NCBI GenBank assembly: GCA_037176885.1
Contig: JAWWNJ010000191.1
Span: 302,430-366,429, forward strand
DNA: 64,000 nucleotides
DNA from: Favolaschia claudopus
Taxonomy: Eukaryota; Basidiomycota; Agaricomycetes; Agaricales; Mycenaceae
Direction: 5' to 3'
Within the stretch, counting starts at the first letter, position 1; every line of letters begins with the position of its first letter. Shown here piece after piece: positions 10,009 through 20,386 of this stretch. The notes under the pieces were generated by a model. That model saw only the letters and a program-made list of their open reading frames with translations. It did not search any database and was not told the DNA's origin. A program made the position numbers and the translations under genes.

Positions 10009-13000
10009 TCATCCCCCCCTTGGAATGCGGCGCCTCGACGCATAGATCGCACCTGAGCTGGAGTTGACGAGCGGTCACGGAAGGGAAGGGAATCGAAGGC
10101 AGCAACAGCAATGGAGCGAGGTTTGGAAGGGTATTTGCGGTAGAAAGCAGCGACAGCGTCCGGGGCAAAGACATTAGAGTGCTTCACCCATTGATCATGG
10201 GACGGGTCATAACCCTTCCAGCGAACAAAGTACCATAGACTCCCATAGCGGATCTTGGCATCCAATATCTCCTCGACCTCCCATTGCTTGTCGCCAGGAA
10301 CGTCAAGGACTGGTGGCGGCTCTTCGTGTCTGGGGCGAGTGGGGAATGGATCGGCTTCCACAAGCTGAAGTTTCACGACGGGGAAGACAGGGTGGAGGGC
10401 AGAGTACCGGGGCGGCAGCTCCAGTTTGAAGGCACCATTACCGACGACCTTCAGAACCTTGAAGGGGCCGATACGCCGGTGGGAGAATTTCACCGAAGGG
10501 CGGGTGGTGCGGATATCTGAAGCATCAACCCACACCCGGTCACCAACCTTGATGTCTGGAGCTGGTGTCCGCCGGCGGTCATAGTACTGCTTGTACTCTG
10601 CCTTGGCCTTGACGAGTGCCGCCTTCGCCTCGGAAACCCCTGACGCGATCCGATCGTGGAACTCGTTTACAGCCTCTAACCTAGAACGTGCAGCGTGGGG
10701 CTCAAAGCCCATCCGTGGAAGCCGACCAGTGTCCGTCATGAACGGTACCTGCTGCGTGGAGGAGTGCATGTGGTTGTTGTACGCAAACTCCGCTGCAGGC
10801 AGCAGCTCATCCCAGTCGTCCTGCTTGTAATTGGTGAAGAGCCGGACGTACTGCTCGAGTTCCTGGTTAACGCGCTCCGTTTGGCCATCGGTCTGCGGAT
10901 GGTAGGCCGTAGAAGTGGCTGGGGTGACCCCAACGAGGCGCCAAAGCTCGCGCGTGAACTCTGCAATGAACTGGGTGCCACGATCCGAAATGTACTTCTC
11001 CGGCAGGCCATGGTGGCGCCAGACGTTCCGGTAGTACAGCCGAGCAGCGCCAACCGCGTCAATGGTGGTGTGACACTCCATGAAGTGCGCTCTCTTCCCA
11101 AGGGCACAGACAACGACCATGACTGCATCGTATCCATGGGCCTCGGGAAGCTCGACAATGAAGTCGACTGAGACGGTGTGCCAGCGCTCCTCGGGGACCT
11201 CTGTGGGGTGGAGCTCACCAATCGGCAGTCTACGAAGCGCCTTGGTGCGGCAGCACAAGTCACAAGTCGCAATGTACCGGCCGACATGGCGCGACAGTTG
11301 GGGCCACCAGTAGTTCCGAGACACGAGCTCCAGAGTCTTGAAACGACCGGCATGGCCTGCAACGCGCGTGTCATGGTGTTGCTCCAGGATGCGTCGGCGG
11401 AGGTCCTTGTCTCGGGGGACGACAACCTTCCCCCGGAAGTAAAGGAGTCCACCTTCAATACGCCATTCCGAAGACCGGGCAGACCGCACACCTCGGGCCT
11501 TGAGGAGTTCCTTGGCAGTCAGGGCAATGGGCTCTTCAAGGTCGGGTTCCCCGGCAAGCGCATCGCGAATGTCGCGCAAGAGGGGAGCCTCAGGGCCAGC
11601 AATAACCAGGGCTTCGGTGGCCCGAACGTGGAACAGCTCGGGTCGAAGCAGGGTAACGTCCTGGTTGTCGTCCTGCACTCCATGGTCCGGTCTCCGAGAA
11701 AGCGCGTCAGGGCGACCCATGAGGCGACCCGGTTGGTGGTGCAGCGAGAAGTCGAAACGGGAGAGGTAGAGAGACCACCGAGCTTGGCGACGGTTGAGCT
11801 TCTGGGCCTTCCGGAAATATTCCAGGTTTTTGTGGTCCGTCCAGATCTCAACCGGGTGCTGCGCGCCCTCAAGGAAGTGGCGCCACTCCTCAAGGGCTCG
11901 CACAATCGCAAGCATCTCCTTGTCGTGAATTTCGTAATTCCGCTGCACCTCGTTCAGGCTTTTGGAGTAGAACGCAACCGGATGCCACTTGCCATCGTCA
12001 CCCTGCTGGGAGAGGACGGCACCGGTGGCATAGTCAGAGCTGTCAGCCTCGAGCCGGTACGGGCGTTCGGGGTTTGGGAGAACCAGAACGGGGTCCCGAG
12101 TCACCCGCCGCTTGAGCTCGTCAAAGGCAGCTTGCTCTTCAGGCCCCCAGGTCCAGGCGATGCCCTTCTTGGTGAGTCTGAAGAGGGCTTGAGCAACGTC
12201 TGAGAAGCCCGCAATGAACCGGCGGTAGAAGTTTGTGAAGCCAAGGAACTGCTGCACATCCTTCTTATTCTCAGGTGCGGGCCAAGCTGCCACTCCTGCA
12301 ACCTTTACAGGGTCCATCTCGACGTGGTTGTGGGAGATAATCACACCGAGGTACTCAATGGAGGTCCGCTCAAACTCACACTTCTCTGCTCGAAGGTAAA
12401 GCTTGTTTGCGCGAAGCCTCCGCAGGACCTCTCGGACGATCTCTCGATGCCGACGGATGTCTGAGTGGGCAATGAGGATATCGTCGAGGTAGACCATGAC
12501 GTCGCCAGAGAGGATAAGATCCTGGAAGATGTCGTTCATCATGGTCTGGAAGGTTGCAGGGGAGTTGGTCAGACCGAAGTACATGACCAGCGGCTCAAAC
12601 AGTCCCCGGTTGGTCCGGAACGCTGCCTTCCACTCGTCGCCTTCGCGGATTCGAACGTTGTTAAAGCCCCATCGGACATCGAGCTTCGTGAAGTACCGGG
12701 CTCCCCTGAGTCGGTTGATGAGGTCGTTGATTAAGGGGAGCGGGTAACGATTCTTCACGGTCATAGCGTTTAAAGCTCGATAGTCCTGTACGAACCGAAG
12801 TCCGCCGTCCTTCTTCTTGACGAAGAAGACGGGTGAGGCCATAGGTGATTTTGACGGTCGAATCCGGCCAGTGCCAAGTCCCTCCTCGATGAAGGCATCA
12901 AGTTCCTTCTGTTCGAGAGGCGAGATTGGGTAGACCTTGCAGTTCGTGGGTTTAGAGTCCGGCACGAGCTCAATGGCATGGTCCCAGGATCGGCGTTCAG

Positions 13001-13988
13001 GCAGCGAGTCAAAGGACTCCTTGTTGAAAACATCGTCAAACTCTCGGGCCCATTCGGGAACGTCCGAGCGCGCCGGGGCTGAGTTTTTGGCGTATGCCTC
13101 AGCCAGGCGCTGGGAGACGGTGCTTCCAGCACGGATATCCTCAGAAGGCAGGAACTGGGTGTAGAACACCCGGTCTCCCGGCTCAAGGGGGTCATCCACT
13201 TCATCCGCATCATCCACTTCATCCACATCATCCTCGTCATCATCCTCGTAGTCCGGGAACAGCTCTGGCAGGTCATCGTATTCATCTTCGCCTAAGTCTA
13301 TGGCGCAGATGGATGGAAGGGGACCAAGTCGGAGCTGCCGGAGGATCTCAGCGGCCAGGCGGGACTCTCGGCGTGCAGCGCGAGCTTCCAGGCGAACCTC
13401 GGTGCGGCACGTAGAGCACTCGCTGGGGCATCTGCTCATCTTGACCTCTCGGGTGTCCCAGTCGATCTCCGGGTTATGCTTCCGGAGCCAGGAGTAGCCG
13501 AGGATGAGCTTCTGCTTCCCAAGACGAGTAACAGCGAGCTGCATGCGCTCGGAGTGACCACGATACTGCAGCACGATGTCAGCCACCTCGCGGATCGCAC
13601 CAGCCTCATTTGGCGAGCCATCCACATTGAAAACTGGAATGGGCTGTGCAAGGCGGCGGAGGGGGAGGCCAGACTTAGCTGCGAACTCAGAGTCAATGAA
13701 GTCTGAGGTGGCACCACAGTCAACGAGACCTTCGAGGGAAAGCTTGGTGGCGTCCTGGACTGCCTGAATCTCAAGGGGGAGATGCAGGGAGTTGGCACCG
13801 GGTGCAGCAGCAACAGTATAGCGCTGAGGAAGTCTACGTTCCCAAGGCTTTCGCCGGATGCGTGGGGAACGGAGGGGAGCAGGGGGTACGTCTTTCATTT
13901 CGGCAGGTTCAACAGATGTAACATTGGCAGACTCATCATACAAACATGCGAAACGATTAGGAGACGCGATCGAGGGCGTACCGCTCAC
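9843..13988 (-). CDS. pol: Ty3/gypsy Pol: protease, reverse transcriptase, RNase H, integrase, chromodomain
   Basis: An uninterrupted 1,381-codon frame overlaps the gag stop in another frame (GAGTGA), so Pol is probably made by frameshift or reinitiation; the first in-frame codon shown is GTG, not ATG. Domains in order: aspartic protease ([11 protein letters not shown], about residue 90, with Cys in place of the usual Ser/Thr); reverse transcriptase with YLDD near residue 498; RNase H ([11 protein letters not shown], about 646); integrase zinc finger H..H..C..C (about 864-912); catalytic core with D near 941, SDRGTQF near 1000 and E near 1040; and a chromodomain WEVEEILD...[14 protein letters not shown] (about 1234-1275). 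Chromodomains of this class direct integration to particular histone marks. The replication machinery appears complete. Confidence 0.95.
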   Translation of the reverse strand: MSGTPSIASPNRFACLYDESANVTSVEPAEMKDVPPAPLRSPRIRRKPWERRLPQRYTVAAAPGANSLHLPLEIQAVQDATKLSLEGLVDCGATSDFIDSEFAAKSGLPLRRLAQPIPVFNVDGSPNEAGAIREVADIVLQYRGHSERMQLAVTRLGKQKLILGYSWLRKHNPEIDWDTREVKMSRCPSECSTCRTEVRLEARAARRESRLAAEILRQLRLGPLPSICAIDLGEDEYDDLPELFPDYEDDDEDDVDEVDDADEVDDPLEPGDRVFYTQFLPSEDIRAGSTVSQRLAEAYAKNSAPARSDVPEWAREFDDVFNKESFDSLPERRSWDHAIELVPDSKPTNCKVYPISPLEQKELDAFIEEGLGTGRIRPSKSPMASPVFFVKKKDGGLRFVQDYRALNAMTVKNRYPLPLINDLINRLRGARYFTKLDVRWGFNNVRIREGDEWKAAFRTNRGLFEPLVMYFGLTNSPATFQTMMNDIFQDLILSGDVMVYLDDILIAHSDIRRHREIVREVLRRLRANKLYLRAEKCEFERTSIEYLGVIISHNHVEMDPVKVAGVAAWPAPENKKDVQQFLGFTNFYRRFIAGFSDVAQALFRLTKKGIAWTWGPEEQAAFDELKRRVTRDPVLVLPNPERPYRLEADSSDYATGAVLSQQGDDGKWHPVAFYSKSLNEVQRNYEIHDKEMLAIVRALEEWRHFLEGAQHPVEIWTDHKNLEYFRKAQKLNRRQARWSLYLSRFDFSLHHQPGRLMGRPDALSRRPDHGVQDDNQDVTLLRPELFHVRATEALVIAGPEAPLLRDIRDALAGEPDLEEPIALTAKELLKARGVRSARSSEWRIEGGLLYFRGKVVVPRDKDLRRRILEQHHDTRVAGHAGRFKTLELVSRNYWWPQLSRHVGRYIATCDLCCRTKALRRLPIGELHPTEVPEERWHTVSVDFIVELPEAHGYDAVMVVVCALGKRAHFMECHTTIDAVGAARLYYRNVWRHHGLPEKYISDRGTQFIAEFTRELWRLVGVTPATSTAYHPQTDGQTERVNQELEQYVRLFTNYKQDDWDELLPAAEFAYNNHMHSSTQQVPFMTDTGRLPRMGFEPHAARSRLEAVNEFHDRIASGVSEAKAALVKAKAEYKQYYDRRRTPAPDIKVGDRVWVDASDIRTTRPSVKFSHRRIGPFKVLKVVGNGAFKLELPPRYSALHPVFPVVKLQLVEADPFPTRPRHEEPPPVLDVPGDKQWEVEEILDAKIRYGSLWYFVRWKGYDPSHDQWVKHSNVFAPDAVAAFYRKYPSKPRSIAVAAFDSLPFRDRSSTPAQVRSMRRGAAFQGGDDVRGTPPFGTTQPPMTQASCRFPTFLSNPQSPMSSWSKACDLARDHCRLLRACGN
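10009..10023 (-). promoter_or_regulatory. Polypurine tract
   Basis: On the minus strand AAGGGGGGGATGA lies directly before the 3' LTR terminus TGTCAGG, the expected position of the plus-strand primer. Confidence 0.75.
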
Positions 13989-15112
13989 TCGTCGCGTGGG
14001 AGAAAACCCTGCTCTTCCTCGGCGACTACAGACTCCGGCTCAGGGAGCGAGTCGGTGGTGGCAACCCGAGCCACCAGTTCGGAGAGGAGCTCGGACCCAA
14101 GCTGACGTATGACCTCGTCAAGGACATCAGTGGCTCGGACGTCAGCCGGGGTGGGGCAATCCCGGGCCAGGTGTGGACCGCCGCATCGGTAGCAGCCACG
14201 GGGAGGTCCTCTCCCGGAGCGCGTGCGATCAACGTCCATGGGGACTACCTGCGGAGGAGCAGGAGCTGGCATGGCCCGAGGAGGAGGTGCAGGGACAACA
14301 GGGAAGACACCTGCTGGACGTGAGCGAGCGGCTGGCGGAGCTGAGGGGGCTTTCGGGAGAAGCCCAGCAGCACGAGCCCGCACGTGCGATTCGTACTGGC
14401 GGTACGCCCGGGTCCGCCAAGCCATGTAGTCGCGGAGGTCTGGGGGGTCGCTGGACGAGGTGATGGCCGCATTGATGGCAGGGTCAAGGCCAGAGCGGAA
14501 CTTGGTGACCTTGACCAACGCGTCAGCAAACCCAGCAAGGTCAAAGAGGTCTTCAAAGTCATCGGTGTACTTGAAGACATCCCGGGAGCCCATATAGTAT
14601 GCCCTAGACTCGAGTTTGTGTAGGGCGTGGTCCTGCTCGTTCTCCTCGACAAAGCGTGAGCAGAACTCCTTGGTGAAGGCGTCCCAGGTGAGGAAGGGGA
14701 AAGGGGTTTTGATGGACATGCGCTCAGCCCATTTTTGCGCAGAGTCCTTGGACATAAAGGACATGGTGAAACGCACTGCCTTTTCCTCGGACATCTCGCC
14801 ACCTTCGACAAACGCCTCCGGAACCAGTCGGATGTAAGTCCGAGCTGAGTGAAGGAAGGCCCGGCCAGCCGAGCGGTCGCCGTCAAAGACGAAAGGGGGG
14901 TTCGGTCGAAGGACCGTTTTTGCTGCCGGGGTGAGGTTGGCAAAGAGTCCTGGACTCTCGGCCGGAGGCTCTGGCGGAGCGGCAGGGGTCGGAGCAGTAG
15001 TAGTGGAAGGATTGGCAGCAGTTTGAAAAAGCTCGACCAGACGGTCAACAGTCCTCTCGAGCCTATCCATTCGCTCGCCGGCGGCTGCAGCAGCGGCGGC
15101 AGAGTCGGTCAT
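13985..15112 (-). CDS. gag: Ty3/gypsy Gag with CCHC zinc knuckle
   Basis: A 375-aa capsid/nucleocapsid protein. An alanine-rich start with a short coiled coil ([18 protein letters not shown]) is followed by a retrotransposon-gag capsid domain (about residues 70-245, containing [14 protein letters not shown] and FTKEFCSRF), a proline/alanine linker and a CCHC knuckle ([13 protein letters not shown], about 305-317). ATG at 15112 lies 130 bp after the primer-binding site. The frame is intact and ends in TGA overlapping pol. Confidence 0.93.
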   Translation of the reverse strand: MTDSAAAAAAAGERMDRLERTVDRLVELFQTAANPSTTTAPTPAAPPEPPAESPGLFANLTPAAKTVLRPNPPFVFDGDRSAGRAFLHSARTYIRLVPEAFVEGGEMSEEKAVRFTMSFMSKDSAQKWAERMSIKTPFPFLTWDAFTKEFCSRFVEENEQDHALHKLESRAYYMGSRDVFKYTDDFEDLFDLAGFADALVKVTKFRSGLDPAINAAITSSSDPPDLRDYMAWRTRAYRQYESHVRARAAGLLPKAPSAPPAARSRPAGVFPVVPAPPPRAMPAPAPPQVVPMDVDRTRSGRGPPRGCYRCGGPHLARDCPTPADVRATDVLDEVIRQLGSELLSELVARVATTDSLPEPESVVAEEEQGFLPRDE

Positions 15113-15241
15113 GGTGGGTTCTAGAGAGGGGGAGGAGGGGGCAAGATTCGCGGTTTGCGCGTCCGAGACAGCAGAGGAGGAGTCCGACGAAGCGTCTGAA
15201 AAATCGCCAAAGCGCGCAATCTTGACCAGTTAATCCCTTGG

Positions 15242-15253
15242 AGCCTTTCTTCT
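15242..15253 (-). promoter_or_regulatory. Putative self-primer binding site (Tf1-like)
   Basis: Two bases inside the 5' LTR, the minus strand reads AGAAGAAAGGCT. This is the exact complement of AGCCTTTCTTCT, found in the LTR at 15385-15374 just downstream of a TATA-like box, i.e. at the predicted 5' end of the mRNA. This is the Tf1/sushi arrangement in which the transcript's own 5' end primes reverse transcription. I did not recognise a tRNA 3'-end complement. Confidence 0.75.
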
Positions 15254-15255
15254 GC

Positions 15256-15588
15256 TGTAAGGGCAACCTTTAGGACCCGAGATGTCTCGAGGGTCTAGCG
15301 AGGGAGAATCCAAAGTTAATTAAGAAGCTACTAAGAATACATCACAGCGCACCTAGCGAGGGAGAATCCAAAGAGAAGAAAGGCTGAGGATTCCCACGCT
15401 AGGTGCAGTAAACATATAGTAACTAGTTCCCACAAGCTCGGAGCAATCGGCAATGATCCCGGGCCAAGTCACATGCCTTACTCCACGATGACATAGGGCT
15501 TTGGGGATTTGACAGGAAAGTGGGAAATCTGCAAGAGGCCTGCGTCATAGGTGGCTGTGTAGTGCCAAAAGGGGGAGTTCCCCTGACA
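15256..15588 (-). repeat. 5' LTR (333 bp)
   Basis: Appears identical to the 3' LTR. In minus orientation U3 is about 15588-15386 and R-U5 about 15385-15256, if the transcript starts at the self-priming sequence. Confidence 0.95.
15413..15420 (-). promoter_or_regulatory. TATA-like box of the retrotransposon promoter
   Basis: The minus strand reads ACTATATG about 30 bases upstream of the predicted transcript start at 15385, normal core-promoter spacing. Confidence 0.5.
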
Positions 15589-16257
15589 GTGATTGTCGGC
15601 GCAATGTGCGCACCGAACTCGTGATGGATCAGACTTGAATGGGCACGCGGAGGCTATGTGTCCAAATTGTTGGCAACCGTAACATTGCAGAGCCAGGGGG
15701 ATGTATTTCTCCGTCGCAAAATGTTGACCGTCGAATGAGGTACCGTGACAGATGAGGTCGTCGGCCGCACGAGCATCGGTAAGAGACACCACTACCGACG
15801 AGTGTGTCTTGTTAGACCGTTGTGTACGCGCCGCGCCTTGGAGGTGGCGGATAGACTTGATATGACTGGGGTGCTGAATGAAGGATCGGTTTGCGCCGTG
15901 AAGTACGCTAGCCGTAGCGCCACCAGCCGGATCTATGAGACCAACGGGAACACCATGAACGGTAACGCTGAATGTGCGCTCGCTCACCGTGAGTCCCGCC
16001 CCCAGGCGAGGGACCCAACTCCCTTGAAGCCGTCGCATTTTCTCTGCCTCAGATGCATTTGCTGCGTGCAAAACGATTTTATTCCCCTTTCCGATCCGTA
16101 CATTGTGTAATACAAAGTCGGGTGAGAAGTGCCCATCCAATTCCCGAAGGGTTTTGGTTACTGCGTCTTGGATCTGCGCCGTTGTTCCCGTGCGCAGAAG
16201 GTGGTCTTCAGCTACTTTCGTAGTGTTGATTACCACCTCAAAGTGCTTGAGGTGATG
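15589..16257 (-). pseudogene. LINE ORF1, 5' part (Gag-like, zinc knuckle)
   Basis: Open from about 16257 (no ATG before an upstream TGA) to the LTR insertion. It holds the ORF1 RNA-binding region (FEVVINTTKVAEDHLLRTG, then a VTVHGVPVGLIDP block typical of agaricomycete LINE ORF1) and a first CCHC knuckle (CYGCQQFGHIASAC). A second knuckle, beginning RCAHCADNH, is cut by the insertion at 15588/15589 and resumes at 9675. The right GTGAT copy is 15589-15593. Confidence 0.85.
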
Positions 16258-16261
16258 GTTG

Positions 16262-16371
16262 ATGGCAACTGATGATCATTGCCTTTTCTGGGGGGGGTGG
16301 GTCGTGGGATATATTGGGTGATCCAGAGATCGCTCACCCCTTGCTGGTCACGCTGACTTCGCCAAACTCAT
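16262..16371. repeat. Dispersed ~110-bp repeat, copy A
   Basis: Strongly similar to 30547-30657: both read GCAACTGATGATCATTGCC, a T/G-rich block with a variable G run (8 versus 12), GGGTCGTGGGAT, TATTGG and GATCCAGAGATCG, up to AAACTCA. Copy A lies directly before the F-box gene at 16380 and borders the broken LINE end, so it could be that gene's promoter or 5' UTR. Confidence 0.75.
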
Positions 16372-16379
16372 TCTTGACT

Positions 16380-17901
16380 ATGGCCCTTACTCTCCTCCTT
16401 CTTCCCCTTGAATTACAGTCCATCATCGTGAAATTTCTCGCCATAAGCAACGGTTGGCCATTCAGCAAAGACGGACTCCCCAAAGTCTACACTCGACATG
16501 TTGCCGCGGTGTCTTTGGTTTGCAGACATCTGCGTCAGCTGTGTCTGCCTCTGTTGTTCTCCCACCTCAAGATCAGCCACACGGACCAACTCTACCTGTT
16601 GTCGAATAAGTGCGAGATGGAACCCGAGTTTGCTTCTCGAATCCGGCGAGTCCCAAGAACGCATGTGCTTACCCTCCCAACTTAACGTTCTTCACAGAAA
16701 GCTCAATCTCTCGCATCTCTACTCGCCAGTACAACGAGGCGATATTGTGCCCACCCTCCTACCTCGTTTACGGTCCTTAATCTGGCTAGACTTTCCTGTG
16801 AACAGAATTGATGCAACCCTGCTATCCATTTTCAACTCGCATCCCACACTGGTCACCGTCGCGATCTGTGACATAGACCTTGTAGCTCTCAAGAGACTAT
16901 CGAAATTGACATCCCTATCACTTTCAAAACTTCGCGTTCGTTCCGCGTTGTTAACCATCTCGTTTGGGTTGCAAGACCCCACATATCGCTCTTTGGCCCG
17001 TCGTGGGCTTCGAATTATTCATCTCAATGTGTTAGACGCATATCGCACTGGCACCGGTGGCCCTGATACTTTCACTGCGTCGGGACTCGAAGAGCTCGAG
17101 ATCAAATCGCATCGTCAGCATACCTTCCCCATGCCTTGGCTCCCCACCTTCGTTCCCCGTCACGACAACCTCTGGCTCGTTACGTTTAATGCATCTGCGT
17201 CAACATGGATGTGCAATCCCGATGTACCCTTTGCATCACAGTTTCTTACGGCGCTAGATAGGGAATCTCCGAACCATACCATCCGTCTTGTCGCCTTTTC
17301 GATTTCCCGAACCGAGTGTGCTGCCGCGGATCTGGAAAATTGGCCGGTTGTTCATGCAGAGTTTCAATTGACCGGAGGATCTTTCAACGCCGGATTTAGG
17401 TTGGGGAGTTCGCTGGCTCCTCACCTCTCGTCCCTGAAGATTGAAATGCCGACGCACACTAAACGACTTGTCAAAATTGTGCATTTCCAAATTGCCTCCA
17501 CTGCCACTTGACCTAACCATTTTCGACAGAACGATTTCATCGCTTCGATATCTCTCTTCCAGTCCTTGGAAAGATTGGAACTGCAATATCTGTACAAGAA
17601 TCTTTTCCAGGAAAAGACGACCCCCTGGCCCATTCCCCCATTCTCAACTTCGAAGTGTATCATTGCCCACTTTGCTTTGCGGTGGCTGTCGAAGTGTTTG
17701 TCGCAGCGCCTCTCCTTCCTTCACTTCATCCGCGTCATCGATAGGGGAGTTGATATCCTGCCTAAACGTCAGTACATACCTTGGGAGTTGGATGTCGTGT
17801 TCAAAGCGGGAAGCAACGGAGAGGTCGAAATTTGTCGACCTCCGGTACACTTTATGGCCGAGCAATATTCCGTGCCAGATTTGGATGCACCGTTGGATTA
17901 G
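16380..17901 (+). CDS. F-box protein with leucine-rich segments
   Basis: Three exons (16380-16645, 16698-17478, 17530-17901) give 472 aa. The start MALTLLLLPLELQSIIVKFL opens an F-box-like domain: LPLELQSIIV, then AAVSLVCRHLRQLCLPLLFSHLKI. Leucine-rich stretches follow (LPRLRSLIWLDF, LKRLSKLTSLSLSKL, SGLEELEIKSH). F-box proteins recruit substrates to SCF ubiquitin ligases; the substrate is unknown. The first intron has a GC donor (CG|GCGAGT...CACAG|A). This is the only junction found that keeps the family pattern FASRIRKLNLSHLYSP in frame. The second intron is an ordinary 51-bp GT-AG intron. It is a different F-box subfamily from the four coiled-coil copies elsewhere in the window. Confidence 0.8.
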
Positions 17902-18370
17902 AGCTGAAGCTAAACTGAGGAGATCTATTGCGAGTAGGTTCATATTCTGGAACCGTTGCAATCAATTGCTCAACGTCTGCTCCCTGTGTCTTTCCAGCTC
18001 AATTCAGTTTCAAAAAATTTAGGCCGAACGCTAATTACTACGCCTGTGTTGAAGTTCAGGATATATTGTTCTCAGGAAAAAGCGGCACACCAACAAACAC
18101 TTACCTTTTCTCATGCCCTGTGTGGATTCGGGGGCCAGCTGTTGGTCAGTCAAAATGAATCGGCACGCAAATCTGTTCGTGTTTCGAGCTGATAACTTTG
18201 AATAGAATCTCGTGCCTACCCTGCTCATCGTACAAGCTAGCTGTATTTACACAACTCCGGTCGCTACCCATGACGTTGAGATTCCCGAGCTAGAACTCAA
18301 GACCGTTTGAACTTGGCATTTGATTCTTGGGTTGTGGAAGCATGTTTCTTCTACGTACATCCTATACAAT

Positions 18371-19159
18371 TCAAACCAAGAGACCTCCGCTTTCAATCTT
18401 TATGATCTGCCCAGTCGCAAGGGACGAACGCATGCAAAACAAATAAGTCTCTGCCCCCGCTTCCGGCGTAGGAATTTCTTTCGTGAGGCTAGCCGCCTTT
18501 ATCATAGCCAACCCCTCCTCGCTCCCTCCCATCATTCCTTGAACCAACTCGGTATACACATAACCCGGGCAAACTACATTGACCCTAATGGGAGCCAAGT
18601 CTACCGCAAGGCCTCTGGTCAACACCTCGACAGCGCCCACGACACCGATGGTGGGGCTGACTCCCTTCATGGGGCGGTAACCCAGCACTCCTGAGGTGAG
18701 GGTAATGGAGGAAGAGGCGGCAGAGGTAAGGTATTTGCCGGGATTGGCTGCCACAAGTTTGCCGATGAGCAAAGGCCCGAGGTAACGAACTGTGAAGGCC
18801 GAGAGGGCGGTGGCGGGGGTTGTATCCGCCAGGGTGTTACGCGGGAAGGAGTCGCCTGCGGTGTAAGCGACATGGTCGAGGGGTCCTCCGGTTTCTTTCA
18901 CCGCGGCATCGAGGGTGGACTGCAGATTCGCTTGGAGCGTCTCTGTGTTGGAGAGGTCGGCGACGCTGCCGCTGACATGGGCATTGGGGTAGAGTCCCTG
19001 GAGTTGTTTGATCTTGGCAGACAACTTTTCGGGGGTGACGGAGGTGATATGAACTTTGCATCCATTGGCGAGTGCGCCGGAGGCAACTGCGAAACCAAGC
19101 CCCGACGAACCACCGATGACGAGAGTGCGAGCGTTTGAGATGAAGTTTGGGTGGGCCAT
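18371..19159 (-). CDS. Short-chain dehydrogenase/reductase
   Basis: A single-exon 262-aa protein of normal SDR length. The N-terminal NAD(P)-binding loop reads VIGGSSGLGFAVA (about residues 15-27), a variant of TGxxxGxG. VSGSVADLS supplies the D-x-x motif and YTAGD replaces the NNAG motif. Downstream, SSSITLTSGVLGYRPMK holds a serine and a Y-x3-K, but the spacing is shorter than in classical SDRs, so the catalytic assignment is uncertain. The block GLAVDLAPIRVNVVCPG is diagnostic for the fold. Substrate is unknown. Confidence 0.88.
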   Translation of the reverse strand: MAHPNFISNARTLVIGGSSGLGFAVASGALANGCKVHITSVTPEKLSAKIKQLQGLYPNAHVSGSVADLSNTETLQANLQSTLDAAVKETGGPLDHVAYTAGDSFPRNTLADTTPATALSAFTVRYLGPLLIGKLVAANPGKYLTSAASSSITLTSGVLGYRPMKGVSPTIGVVGAVEVLTRGLAVDLAPIRVNVVCPGYVYTELVQGMMGGSEEGLAMIKAASLTKEIPTPEAGAETYLFCMRSSLATGQIIKIESGGLLV

Positions 19160-20060
19160 TGGTGATCTGAGGGACGAGACAAGGCAAGATAGCAGTACTT
19201 ATACTTTCAACTCGGAGACCCATCGTCGCCAAAGGTCGGACGATAGTCAGCCTGAATTACGTGTTTGCGAATGAATGCCCAAAGAATTTTGAGCGTATTG
19301 TGAGGTTCAGGGCCTGATGTCTTGCTGACGACCCCTTTGGACATGATAGACGGAGGCCCGAAGCAGCTTGAATAATTTGAACCCCGACGTGAGATTTCCA
19401 AGCAGAAACCAACGCATTCAAGTCCAAGATTTGCGGCTTCACCGTTTTTAGCTCGGGATGGGGAACTAGTGTTTGGATGCATTCAGGCATCAGGCTGGGT
19501 ATGCCGCCACCAAGAGGTTTGCTTATCGGAGGTCGCATGCATGTTACGCTTGAAAGATGTGTAAGCTCCGACGATGAGCGTAGTACGGGCCACGGGGCAA
19601 TACGAGGCTCGGCACGACAGCTATTCATGGCCGACGATGTAGCTCGAAATGACCGTCGACGTCGCGAGGGCGGAACACGGCGTCGTCGCGAAAAGGAAAG
19701 AGATTGAATCGGAGTCGAAGTTGAACAAAGTCACGGCGTCAAGGGTTGGCCCAGGATCAAGCCGGGATTGTCCGAAAAGGCACACCGCGGCGGGAAGCGT
19801 AAACAACAGTGAACAAGATGTTGAACTTGAACGACTATGGCTCTCTTTGCCTCTAGCAGTAACGGCGACGACCTTCTACGCAGTGGACTAGCACTTCGAA
19901 CTGTCGTACAAATTCAACAACCTAGACGCCGAATGATGCTGTGCATAGTCTCTGGAATGCTCGAGTCTCGCAAAATTCTGCGCTTCAACCGCAGGAGAGT
20001 CGCAAGAGTTGGGACCGGCCCGGACAGCAATTCGATGCGTTCTTGAATGTCGCAGGACTT
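19160..20060. other. Intergenic region without a supported gene
   Basis: Only short overlapping frames on both strands, with no recognisable domain. A weak plus frame (from 19941) stays open across the reconstructed empty site of the transposon inserted at 20069. That may be chance. Confidence 0.4.
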
Positions 20061-20068
20061 TTCATACT
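20061..20068. repeat. 8-bp target-site duplication TTCATACT, left copy
   Basis: TTCATACT abuts the left inverted repeat and recurs at 23668-23675 directly after the right inverted repeat. Confidence 0.92.
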
Positions 20069-20386
20069 CACCTATATAGCCCAAATACACCCGCTAACTA
20101 GCCGGGGAGATACGTGGGGTCTCCCCGGCTAGTTAGCAGTTGATTTAGCCGATCCCTCACGGCGCAATAAAAGCGCGATAATTAGCTCTTTAAAGCGCCG
20201 CACCTTAGCGATCAAGGCCGCTATATAGCGCTAACAGGCGGCGGGGGTGCGCCCTTCCCATCAAGTCGTCAGCGTCGCCATCAAACGCTGTCGGGGGACA
20301 AGTCCCCGACGCTGCCATCAATACCATCAAAAATCCCGCCCCGCAGGCCGAACTCGCGCGTTTCCTCGCCAAAAATCACGGTAAAT
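20069..20386 (+). repeat. Left terminal inverted repeat
   Basis: The inverse complement is 23350-23667. Inside are a 17-bp stem palindrome (20094-20136), a GGGGAC-AA-GTCCCC hairpin (about 20292-20308), and the palindrome CGCTATATAGCG (about 20219-20230). Confidence 0.93.
20094..20136. repeat. Perfect 17-bp stem hairpin inside the inverted repeat
   Basis: Arms CTAACTAGCCGGGGAGA and TCTCCCCGGCTAGTTAG around the 9-base loop TACGTGGGG. The same structure occurs in the right repeat (about 23600-23642). It lies about 25 bp inside the element end. Confidence 0.92.

Larger units (their letters stand above)
9676..15588 (-). mobile_element. Apparently full-length chromodomain Ty3/gypsy retrotransposon (Tf1/sushi-like)
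   Basis: A 5,913-bp element in minus orientation: 5' LTR 15256-15588, self-primer binding site 15242-15253, gag, pol with C-terminal chromodomain, polypurine tract 10009-10023 and 3' LTR 9676-10008. The LTRs read identical line by line and both ORFs are open, so insertion is very recent and the element may be active. It sits in a LINE ORF1 with a 5-bp duplication, GTGAT. Confidence 0.95.
7500..16262 (-). mobile_element. LINE (Tad/I-like, EN-RT) remnant interrupted by a Ty3/gypsy element
   Basis: On the minus strand, ORF1 (zinc-knuckle, from about 16257) is followed directly by ORF2 (AP-endonuclease plus reverse transcriptase). Most of ORF1 is separated from its end by the LTR element at 9676-15588. 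ORF1 has no clear ATG before an upstream stop, so the 5' end is truncated near 16262. The 3' half of the reverse transcriptase and the 3' tail are missing beyond about 7500. The copy is therefore dead. Loss of the 3' part is unusual for a LINE insertion, which normally loses 5' sequence, and suggests later deletion. Confidence 0.85.

Noticed and set aside
11178..12203. 341-codon plus-strand frame inside the retrotransposon
   Set aside because: Antisense shadow of pol, which carries all the expected motifs on the minus strand.
15226..15255. tRNA-primed primer-binding site
   Set aside because: I could not match the sequence after the LTR to a tRNA 3' end, while a 12-base self-complement to the LTR is exact.
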